Below, piece after piece: positions 8,536 to 14,211 of a DNA stretch of 15,808 nt. This DNA comes from a bacterium UBP6_UBA1177 (GTDB lineage: Bacteria > UBP6 > UBA1177). The DNA is taken from positions 35,614 to 51,421 of the forward strand of contig DBYV01000039.1 in the NCBI GenBank assembly GCA_002310995.1, given 5' to 3'. Numbering within the stretch: position 1 is the first letter of the stretch; every line of letters starts with the position of its first letter. The position numbers and the translations under genes are program-made. The notes beneath the pieces were generated by a model. It did no database searches. It worked only from the letters and a program-made list of their open reading frames with translations, and had not been told where the DNA came from.

Positions 8536-9422
8536 TTCACCCTGTAGCGGTCTATTTGGGATAAAGCTATCGTTTTTATGTTGGAGACCGTGCTTTTAAG
8601 CTGCTCTGAGCCTGCTGTTTTAGCGGCAAGAAAAGGAATTCCGGCGATTCCCAGCCCGGTAAAAATCAACCCCGAAACAACTGTCACGGTATCTCTGTCT
8701 ATCCTGAAACTGTAGGGACATGCACATATTTCAGAAGCAAGTTTCATGATCTCTACCTGCGCCTTGCCCGTAATGAAAATGAAAACGGCGTAAAGCACAG
8801 GCCAGAGCGCAAAAACGGCAACAGAGCGGAAAAAACTTCCGACCGAGCCGAAACCCTGATTCGGAAAGGCCGGGAAGACCAGAGCGAAGCAGAGTCCCAC
8901 CATGTTGAGGGCCATCAGAGTTCCCCAGCCGTATGAAAAAAGCACCTCTTTCGCGACCCAGACAAAAAACATGAGAAGAAAGACAAAAAGTTTGGCGAAA
9001 TACTGGAAGTAAAACGATGTTATGAATGCTGTTCCTGCCTCTCCCAGAAGGGGATCGGCAAACTGCGGACACGCACCTGAAACGCTTTCAGAAACTCCGT
9101 GCAGCATTGAAAGATTCGATGAATAAAGGGAAAAAGCCTTAAAAAACTCCGTATCAAGTTCAGCCACTATCGGAAAATCGTATGTGACAAGCATTATTTT
9201 TTCGATAAAATCAGGCAGATAAAGATAAAGCAGAATTATTAAGACTCCTTTCCACGCGACACCTAAAAAATCGGGCTTTTCGGACTTCTGGATTTTGAAG
9301 ACTTCGGTCACGAAACTTATCGTGAATCCGATTGAAATCACGATGAAAACCACACTCCAAAGCCAGCCGGCACCAGCTGATTCAAGCAGAGTTTTAGGAT
9401 TGTAACAAATATTGAAATTCAT
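8532..9422 (-). CDS. virB6: VirB6/TrbL-like polytopic T4SS inner-membrane protein
   Basis: The 296-residue protein is strongly hydrophobic, with about six predicted membrane helices (roughly 20-41, 52-70, 131-156, 165-186, 199-218 and 248-268) and a polar loop of about 60 residues between helices 2 and 3. VirB6 proteins form part of the inner-membrane translocation channel and vary greatly in sequence, so topology plus position between virB4 and virB8 is the main evidence. The periplasmic-type loop and C-terminal part carry Cys residues (CPQF, CACPY) that could form disulphides. The start overlaps the virB4 TGA as ATGA, and the end overlaps the virB8 start as ATGA. It could also be described as a TraG-N-like channel protein. 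Confidence 0.7.
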   Translation of the reverse strand: MNFNICYNPKTLLESAGAGWLWSVVFIVISIGFTISFVTEVFKIQKSEKPDFLGVAWKGVLIILLYLYLPDFIEKIMLVTYDFPIVAELDTEFFKAFSLYSSNLSMLHGVSESVSGACPQFADPLLGEAGTAFITSFYFQYFAKLFVFLLMFFVWVAKEVLFSYGWGTLMALNMVGLCFALVFPAFPNQGFGSVGSFFRSVAVFALWPVLYAVFIFITGKAQVEIMKLASEICACPYSFRIDRDTVTVVSGLIFTGLGIAGIPFLAAKTAGSEQLKSTVSNIKTIALSQIDRYRVK

Positions 9423-11764
9423 ATTCTTCCCCTCAGGAAATCTTTCACGGCATCAATAACGAACATATTCTTTTTATATGCGAGCATAGCCGCTTCGGCA
9501 CAGGCGTTTACGAGGTTCAGCCCCTTGATTTCGGCAAATTTTGAAAGAAGTCTGTTTTCTTCCTTGTCGCTTGTCGCGACCGCATAATCAAAAGGTGAAA
9601 GCTCGATCCTCACGACTTCCGATTCGAGATTCGCCCCTATCTGCGTTCTGAAAAGGGCTGTCGAATACTCTCCCTTCACTGTCCTCAGACTTTCGAAAGC
9701 CTCTTTTTCCGCGGCGCTGAGGCCGAAATCATCAGCGATCACCCGCTTCGCCTCTTCGTCGTTCGCATGGCTCAGAAATATCGTGGTAGTAGTGTTTATT
9801 TTAATTTTTGAAGAAAGGGCGGCCTCTTTGAAACTGAGAAAATTCTGCGTCACAGTCCACACTCCGGTATTGTATTTCCGCGCTGTGGCAAAAAGTTCTT
9901 CCATCAGATCCGAAAGACGCGGATCTTTGATAAGCTGGGCCGCCTCGTCAAAAACTATGAAGCTGTTGGTAATTTCGAACGCACTTCTTTTAGCCTCCTG
10001 AATGACGATAAATGTAAGGAGTTCCCTCAATTTTTCGCCAAGTCCGCCGATCCCCTGCAGATCGTAGATTACAAAAGGCTCTTCGGCATATTGCAAAGTC
10101 GATTTTCCGTTGATTATCCGAGACACGGGATCGTCTAAAAAACCGCGCAGCAGCCGGCGTATCACTTCGGCTTTCGAAGTATCCTCATCCTCGATAAAAT
10201 CAAGGAGATTACCGAGCACCGGTGCTTCAACAGACATATACATATTTCTTATCGCTCTTGAAACGATATTTCTGTAAAGATCTGAATCCATATCCTTTCC
10301 GCGGATTTCAAGAATCAAGTCCATTATCGTATTGAGAAAGTTGAGCGCGGAAGAGTTCCACTTACCGTCATAAAACACTTTCTCCCTTTTTGGAAAAGGG
10401 TTTATCACGATTTTTCCGCTTGAATCGACCGGAATGAAAATCCCGCCGTAAAGTTTTACCATTTTCAGGTAGCTCGAATTTTCGGCACCTGCGAAATCGA
10501 CGATGAAAATCCTGCCGGGAAAGTTTTTGTCGTAGTTGATGTTCGGGAAAAAAGTGTGGGCTATCAAAGTGTTGACCGTGACTGACTTTCCGCTTCCGGA
10601 ACAGCCGAAAATGGATCCGTTCTTGTTGTTTCGCTTTGATGAACCTGCATCGAAACCGTATATTTCACCGAAACGATTTCTCAAAAAGAGAGGAAACCTG
10701 CCGTCGAAATTGCCGTGACCGTGGCGTGCCGCCGGAATCATCTCAATAAAATTCGCACTGAGGACTCTGATCTGCCGTTCCGAAAGAGACATAAGCGAAG
10801 GAAGCGACTTGAAAAATTCCAGATCGTGCCCCCAAGTCTCCTCTTCGAAGAAAAATCCGTAATTTTTCATAAGGACACTCAATTCTTCGCACCGCTTTTC
10901 AAGCAGCCTTGAATCGTTTTCAGAAACAACGATTTTAGCCGACAGAAACCCTATTTTGTGTTTTGAAACTGTAAGAAGATTCATCAGCTCATCCGATTCT
11001 TTCGCGTTATGAGCCGCACCTCTGCCGCTTGTAGCGATATAAAAACGCTCTTTTGCCTCGAGCGAAAGCATCTCTCGCGCCTGCGGAAGCACCGTAAAAG
11101 AAACCGAAAAAGTAAAATTGCACAAAAAAGTGTCGATAAGGCGCGAAATCATGAAGGGATGAGTCTCTTTCGGCATAAATTTCAGTGAAAGAACTTTGCA
11201 GAAACTCTCTCCCACCTTGAAATATTCCGGAGTAGCCGAACATTGTTTCTGAATAAGCTCTTCTCTGACACTCATTTCAGGGTGGATTTTCATTTCTCCA
11301 CCGAACGAGATCATTTCATACAAAATCTCCTTTATTTCCGGTGTTCCGAGGCGGCGGGCGGATATCCCGAAACTCTGCACAAGACTTTTTTGGTATGCAG
11401 CATCAAGTTCATCCTTGGGAAACTCTTTTTTCGGGAGATCGTTTGAAACGGCAAAAAACGAGCGGCATTTTCTAATTCCGCTTTCCCTGAGAAAACCGAG
11501 ACGCTGCCTTATGACAGGATCGGCTTCCGACAAGAAACGCTCTTCGACAACATCGTCCTTTTCCCTGACAAGCGAAAAAAATTCGATAGTACTTCCTTCG
11601 CGAGCCTCCCGCATAAAAAACGATTCCGCTGTTTTTAAATCAGGTTTCGCGAAGTAACAGTCGGTTCCGTCGACTTCCCATAGAGAAAAGCGCCGCATCG
11701 ATGAAGTCAGGATAAGATCGTCTTCCACAGCCGCGATTTTCAGCATATCGAAAATAGTTTTCAT
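9419..11764 (-). CDS. virB4: VirB4/TraC-family T4SS ATPase
   Basis: VirB4 is the conserved T4SS ATPase that powers pilus biogenesis and substrate transfer from the cytoplasmic face of the inner membrane. The 781-residue protein has a divergent N-terminal domain (1-360) and a RecA/FtsK-like C-terminal domain. Visible motifs are Walker A GCSGSGKS (about 387-394), the strand IFIVDFAGAENSSY (about 419), Walker B SFIVFDEAA (about 601-609) and the sensor-like TVTQN (about 637-641). A closing ELSPFDYAVATSD segment (about 721) is typical of the VirB4/TraC C-terminus. The length is near the usual 790-870. I chose the ATG at 11762-11764, which overlaps the virB3 TGA as ATGA. The 28 extra in-frame codons up to 11848 lie inside virB3 and do not resemble the family. 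This is the firmest T4SS assignment in the window. Confidence 0.94.
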   Translation of the reverse strand: MKTIFDMLKIAAVEDDLILTSSMRRFSLWEVDGTDCYFAKPDLKTAESFFMREAREGSTIEFFSLVREKDDVVEERFLSEADPVIRQRLGFLRESGIRKCRSFFAVSNDLPKKEFPKDELDAAYQKSLVQSFGISARRLGTPEIKEILYEMISFGGEMKIHPEMSVREELIQKQCSATPEYFKVGESFCKVLSLKFMPKETHPFMISRLIDTFLCNFTFSVSFTVLPQAREMLSLEAKERFYIATSGRGAAHNAKESDELMNLLTVSKHKIGFLSAKIVVSENDSRLLEKRCEELSVLMKNYGFFFEEETWGHDLEFFKSLPSLMSLSERQIRVLSANFIEMIPAARHGHGNFDGRFPLFLRNRFGEIYGFDAGSSKRNNKNGSIFGCSGSGKSVTVNTLIAHTFFPNINYDKNFPGRIFIVDFAGAENSSYLKMVKLYGGIFIPVDSSGKIVINPFPKREKVFYDGKWNSSALNFLNTIMDLILEIRGKDMDSDLYRNIVSRAIRNMYMSVEAPVLGNLLDFIEDEDTSKAEVIRRLLRGFLDDPVSRIINGKSTLQYAEEPFVIYDLQGIGGLGEKLRELLTFIVIQEAKRSAFEITNSFIVFDEAAQLIKDPRLSDLMEELFATARKYNTGVWTVTQNFLSFKEAALSSKIKINTTTTIFLSHANDEEAKRVIADDFGLSAAEKEAFESLRTVKGEYSTALFRTQIGANLESEVVRIELSPFDYAVATSDKEENRLLSKFAEIKGLNLVNACAEAAMLAYKKNMFVIDAVKDFLRGRI

Positions 11765-12033
11765 TTTTTCACACTTACCCTGTCCCGGAACTGGCGGCAG
11801 TAAAAAACTCTGCCTCCGCCGAACATCCTCAGAACAAAAATCCACCATTCAGCTTTTCCCGAAAAAATTTTCTCGCGGACAAAAAAGGTCACGGCAAAAA
11901 TCACAGCCGGCAAAACAAGAAGAAGAAAAATGCTTTCAAAAACCGCACCGGCAAAAAAGAAAACTGTCATCAATGCAAGCTGACCTTTGTCGACAAAAGC
12001 CTGTTTTGTCCCGAGAATAGAGAAAACTTTCAT
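11761..12033 (-). CDS. virB3: VirB3/TraL-like T4SS inner-membrane protein
   Basis: The 90-residue protein has an amphipathic N-terminus, a hydrophobic region (about 19-50) long enough for two short helices, and a basic C-terminal tail with the pattern EWWIFVLRMFGGGRVFYCRQ. VirB3 associates with VirB4 and is often fused to it; here the two genes overlap as ATGA. Small size, membrane character and position between the pilin and VirB4 ATPase genes support the call. Two in-frame ATGs exist, at 12039 and 12033; the second gives the same ATGA overlap with the virB2 stop seen elsewhere in this operon, so I prefer it. Confidence 0.75.
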   Translation of the reverse strand: MKVFSILGTKQAFVDKGQLALMTVFFFAGAVFESIFLLLVLPAVIFAVTFFVREKIFSGKAEWWIFVLRMFGGGRVFYCRQFRDRVSVKK

Positions 12034-12338
12034 ATCCATCCCGCGATAATGCTTAAAATCGTCGAAAATGCGGCAAGACCGGCACCGGCACCAAGAATTT
12101 TCAGAGCGTCCGACCAGATGTTCTGATCCTTGTTGATATACCTGAAAAGAAGCGAGACTATCGCTCCGCCGAGCCCGCCGTAGATCCCGATGTATCTCGC
12201 AACATCGAAAACAGTGTCGGCCATTTCCTGAAATTTTGACTTGATCCCGCTTGTGTCTGCAGCCGCAAACACAAATTCAGGCAAAACAAAAACAAAAATC
12301 GAAAAAGCAACCACAAAATAAAATTTATAATTTTTCAA
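12030..12338 (-). CDS. virB2: VirB2-type T4SS pilin
   Basis: The 102-residue pre-pilin has a long signal peptide (about 1-25, ending FVFAA). It is followed by a short polar segment and two hydrophobic helices (about 48-67 and 78-101) with small-residue-rich faces (GGLGGAIV; GAGAGLAAF) and a basic loop RYINKDQ. This is the standard VirB2/TrbC pilin plan; the mature protein would be about 77 residues. It is the first gene of the operon. The start codon is TTG at 12336-12338, preceded by AGGGAG with a 6-nt gap; the next in-frame Met comes only after the signal peptide, so an ATG start would remove the export signal. Confidence 0.82.
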   Translation of the reverse strand: MKNYKFYFVVAFSIFVFVLPEFVFAAADTSGIKSKFQEMADTVFDVARYIGIYGGLGGAIVSLLFRYINKDQNIWSDALKILGAGAGLAAFSTILSIIAGWI

Positions 12339-12344
12339 AGCCGT

Positions 12345-12350
12345 CTCCCT
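12345..12350 (-). promoter_or_regulatory. Ribosome binding site deciding the TTG start of virB2
   Basis: AGGGAG on the minus strand lies 6 nt before the TTG at 12336-12338. No ATG or GTG with comparable spacing occurs in frame, so this site decides the start. Confidence 0.7.
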
Positions 12351-12362
12351 AATTTTTAAATT

Positions 12363-12378
12363 AACAAATCAACAAATC
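12363..12378. repeat. Tandem 8-bp direct repeat in the virB leader
   Basis: AACAAATC occurs twice back to back (12363-12370 and 12371-12378), immediately downstream of the candidate virB -10 and near the expected transcription start. It may be a regulator-binding element or simple low complexity. Confidence 0.35.
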
Positions 12379-12408
12379 ATTATTTAATTAGAAAAATATA
12401 TTTTTCAA
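12379..12408 (-). promoter_or_regulatory. Candidate promoter of the virB operon
   Basis: On the minus strand, TTGAAA (12403-12408, 5 of 6 to the -35 consensus) and AATAAT (12379-12384, 5 of 6 to the -10) are separated by 18 bp. The leader to the virB2 TTG would be about 35 nt. The perfect palindrome at 12391-12406 covers part of the -35 and most of the spacer, a position suited to repression. The region is very AT-rich, so hexamer matches occur easily by chance. Confidence 0.45.
12391..12406. repeat. 16-bp perfect palindrome, candidate operator
   Basis: GAAAAATATATTTTTC is its own reverse complement over all 16 bases. A related shorter palindrome AAATATATTT occurs at 12428-12437, with its centre 34 bp away. 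Both sit upstream of virB2, and the first overlaps its candidate promoter. They are possible binding sites for the adjacent XRE repressor, but AT-rich DNA makes such palindromes fairly likely by chance. Confidence 0.4.
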
Positions 12409-12454
12409 TATTTTTATTTATTATTAGAAATATATTTTAATAATACCGCGCAAT

Positions 12455-12475
12455 TATTGATATTTTTCATCAATA
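12455..12475. repeat. Inverted repeat TATTGAT-N7-ATCAATA, candidate operator
   Basis: Seven-base arms at 12455-12461 and 12469-12475 are separated by 7 nt in the middle of the divergent region. A further TTGAT half-site lies at 12557-12561, near the predicted start of the repressor transcript, and an inverted one (ATCAA) at 12369-12373 in the virB leader. The spacing and location fit a dimeric helix-turn-helix regulator, but binding is inferred. Confidence 0.4.
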
Positions 12476-12522
12476 TAAATTTAGTGTATAGAAAATTTAC
12501 TTTCCATATTTTAATACTTTTA

Positions 12523-12551
12523 TTGACTTTATAATTTCAGCAACATATATT
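12523..12551 (+). promoter_or_regulatory. Candidate sigma70-type promoter of the repressor gene
   Basis: TTGACT (12523-12528, 5 of 6) and TATATT (12546-12551, 5 of 6) are separated by the optimal 17 bp. Transcription would begin near 12558, giving a leader of about 53 nt to the GTG at 12611. Confidence 0.55.
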
Positions 12552-12610
12552 AAAAATTGATTTTTTTTATTTAATGATCTTTTTTAAGCTATCCGGAATC
12601 GGAGGCACCG

Positions 12611-13204
12611 GTGACAAACATTGCAGAAAGGCTTAAAACCTTACGCTTGACGCTTCAGTTGAATCAGAAGGAGATGGCTGAAACCATCGGATTTTCGCAG
12701 TCGTATCTCTGCGGGATCGAAAACGGTCTAAAAACACCGAACACAGACTTTCTTATAGCTCTTTCAGCCAAATTCGGCCTCAACGTCGCATGGCTTCTAA
12801 ACGGCTTCGGCCCGATGTTTTCAGGCAGCAGCGAAAAAAACATGAAATATTTTATCTGGGAAAGAAGTCCGCTCTACCTTTCTTCCGAAACTCTCGGCAA
12901 TATTGTGAGCGGAATCGAGAACGGAAGCATGTTTCTCTTCGAAGTCGAAAGCGATAATATGGAACCGACATTTCTGAAAGGCGATAAAGCGGTTATAGAC
13001 TCTTCGGACAAAGAAATTCGGGATTGCGGAACTTACCTGTTCGACATAAATTCAAGAAAAACAATCAAACGCTGTTTCAAAGTAGGCATGTGGGGTTTTA
13101 AACTGACAAATGATAAACCCGTGACAAAAAACAACGACATTTTTTTCGACAGTTCGATGGAATGTCTCGGACGCGTCATGTGGATAATGCGGGAGATAAA
13201 GTAA
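12611..13204 (+). CDS. XRE-family repressor with a LexA/CI-like S24 domain lacking the catalytic Ser
   Basis: The 197-residue protein is transcribed divergently from the T4SS operon. Residues 5-65 form a helix-turn-helix of the XRE type (RLKTLRLTLQLNQKEMAE, then IGFSQSYLCGIENG with the recognition helix). Residues about 105-195 form a peptidase S24-like domain (FEVESDNMEPTFLKGDKAVI ... KTIKR ... GRVMWI). In LexA/CI relatives this block reads GDSMEP and its Ser attacks the protein's own linker. Here the position is Asn116, while the partner Lys153 is retained 37 residues later, the same Ser-to-Lys spacing as E. coli LexA (119/156). Self-cleavage is therefore unlikely, although the dimerisation fold may remain. 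The start is GTG, fixed by GGAGG at 12601-12605 with a 5-nt gap. Control of the virB operon and of itself is inferred from position and the inverted repeats nearby. Confidence 0.88.
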   Translation: MTNIAERLKTLRLTLQLNQKEMAETIGFSQSYLCGIENGLKTPNTDFLIALSAKFGLNVAWLLNGFGPMFSGSSEKNMKYFIWERSPLYLSSETLGNIVSGIENGSMFLFEVESDNMEPTFLKGDKAVIDSSDKEIRDCGTYLFDINSRKTIKRCFKVGMWGFKLTNDKPVTKNNDIFFDSSMECLGRVMWIMREIK

Positions 13205-13214
13205 ACCGATAAGA

Positions 13215-13232
13215 ACGATTTGAAATAATCGT
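13215..13232. repeat. Inverted repeat overlapping the candidate kinase promoter
   Basis: ACGATTTGAAATAATCGT has 6-bp arms (13215-13220 and 13227-13232) around a 6-nt loop, just after the repressor stop. It has no T-tract, so it is a poor terminator. It overlaps the TTGAAA -35-like element, so an operator role is possible. Confidence 0.3.
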
Positions 13233-13247
13233 GAATTGGTGCATAAT
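13220..13247 (+). promoter_or_regulatory. Candidate promoter of the lipid kinase gene
   Basis: TTGAAA (13220-13225) and CATAAT (13242-13247) are each 5 of 6 to consensus, with a 16-bp spacer. They would give a leader of about 34 nt to the ATG at 13288. The kinase may instead be co-transcribed with the repressor, since no clear terminator separates them. Confidence 0.4.
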
Positions 13248-13287
13248 CCCGCGTCTGTTGCGAAGAACGACTGAACCCGGAGTTTTC

Positions 13288-14211
13288 ATGCTTGCAGTCA
13301 TCATAAATCCGAAATCGGGCAAAAAACACCTGAAGTTGCAGCGGCAGTATCTGATGCGTGAGCTTGAAAAACACAATATAACTTTCACATCCAAAGATAC
13401 CGAATACAAAGGGCACGCCTCGGAAATTGCACGGGATTTTGTCGAATCTGGATATGATCAGATTATGGTTTGGGGTGGCGACGGAACTCTCAGCGAGACT
13501 GTAAACGGCATTATGACTGCGAAAATTCCAGAAGAGAAGCGGAAAAACATTAAGCTCGGCCTTATTCCGCGCGGAACAGGCAACGATTTCGGGCGTTTCT
13601 GGGGGCTGACAAGAAATTACAGGCGTTCGCTTGACATATTTTTTGCAGGCAAACCTCAGCCTTTGGATGTAGGATGTCTCACCTACTTCAGCAATGGCGG
13701 GGAACGGCATAAATATTTCATCAACTCGATCGGCTACGGTGTCGATCCGCTGACATGCGTCTATGCAGACAAATTGAAACCGCTTATAGGTTCGCATCAT
13801 CTCAACTATCTTTTCGGTCTGATCGCGGCGCTTTTCAAACAAAAACCTGTTCCTGTCACTCTGAAAGTTGACGGGACCGAGTGCTTCAGGGCGGGACTTT
13901 TCACAATGAATGTCGGAAACGGCCCTTATTCCGGCGGCGGGATACGCCAGAATCCCGATGCAGACCCGCGCGACGGCATTTTCAACGCGATGTTTGTCGA
14001 AAAACCGACTCTGAAACAACTTTTCAAGGCGCTTCCCAACCTTTTCAACGGACATCTCACCGATGTGCCAGTGATCCACACGATAAAAGGCAGAGAAATA
14101 GAGATCGAAACTGAACAAAACGTTATCGTCGAGACTGACGGGATCTTAATGAATTATGAAGGGAACGGACGCCTGAGCTGCATCCATCACGCGATAAATT
14201 TTATTATTTGA
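13288..14211 (+). CDS. Diacylglycerol kinase family lipid kinase (DagK/YegS/LCB5-type)
   Basis: The 307-residue protein carries the signature motifs of the diacylglycerol/sphingosine kinase catalytic fold: IINPKSGK (about 5-12), the nucleotide-binding GGDGTLSE (63-70) and IPRGTGNDFGR (about 93-102). These enzymes transfer the ATP gamma-phosphate to diacylglycerol or a related lipid at the cytoplasmic membrane face, recycling it into phosphatidic acid. The C-terminal beta-sandwich typical of the family is present (NVGNGPYSGGGIRQNPDADP, then DGIFN). The length matches the usual 290-330. The start is the ATG at 13288-13290, with GGAG 6-7 nt upstream; the in-frame GTG at 13231 would add 19 residues that do not resemble the family. 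The exact lipid substrate cannot be told. The 3' end overlaps the convergent hutH by 8 bp. It is probably a chromosomal housekeeping neighbour rather than part of the T4SS. Confidence 0.9.
   Translation: MLAVIINPKSGKKHLKLQRQYLMRELEKHNITFTSKDTEYKGHASEIARDFVESGYDQIMVWGGDGTLSETVNGIMTAKIPEEKRKNIKLGLIPRGTGNDFGRFWGLTRNYRRSLDIFFAGKPQPLDVGCLTYFSNGGERHKYFINSIGYGVDPLTCVYADKLKPLIGSHHLNYLFGLIAALFKQKPVPVTLKVDGTECFRAGLFTMNVGNGPYSGGGIRQNPDADPRDGIFNAMFVEKPTLKQLFKALPNLFNGHLTDVPVIHTIKGREIEIETEQNVIVETDGILMNYEGNGRLSCIHHAINFII

Larger units (their letters stand above)
12339..12610. other. AT-rich divergent control region between virB2 and the repressor gene
   Basis: This 272-bp stretch is far more AT-rich than the surrounding genes, with a small GC-rich island CCGCGC near 12446. 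It holds candidate promoters in both directions, a 16-bp palindrome, an inverted repeat and a tandem repeat, listed separately. I see no convincing small ORF, RNA gene or hairpin terminator in it. Its composition suggests a regulatory region, possibly bound also by nucleoid proteins that prefer AT-rich DNA. Confidence 0.7.

Noticed and set aside
11765..11848. An N-terminal extension of VirB4 upstream of 11764
   Set aside because: It lies wholly inside virB3 and does not resemble VirB4 proteins; the ATG at 11764 forms the ATGA overlap typical of this operon.
12339..12610. A small gene, oriT or CRISPR-like repeat in the AT-rich gap
   Set aside because: There is no ORF with a ribosome binding site. 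The repeats are short and of different sequences without regular spacers, and no relaxase gene or recognisable nic site supports an oriT.
13033..14118. A 361-codon open frame on the minus strand opposite the repressor and lipid kinase genes
   Set aside because: It lies antisense to two well-supported genes with clear motifs, has no recognisable domain, and its composition mirrors the coding strand.
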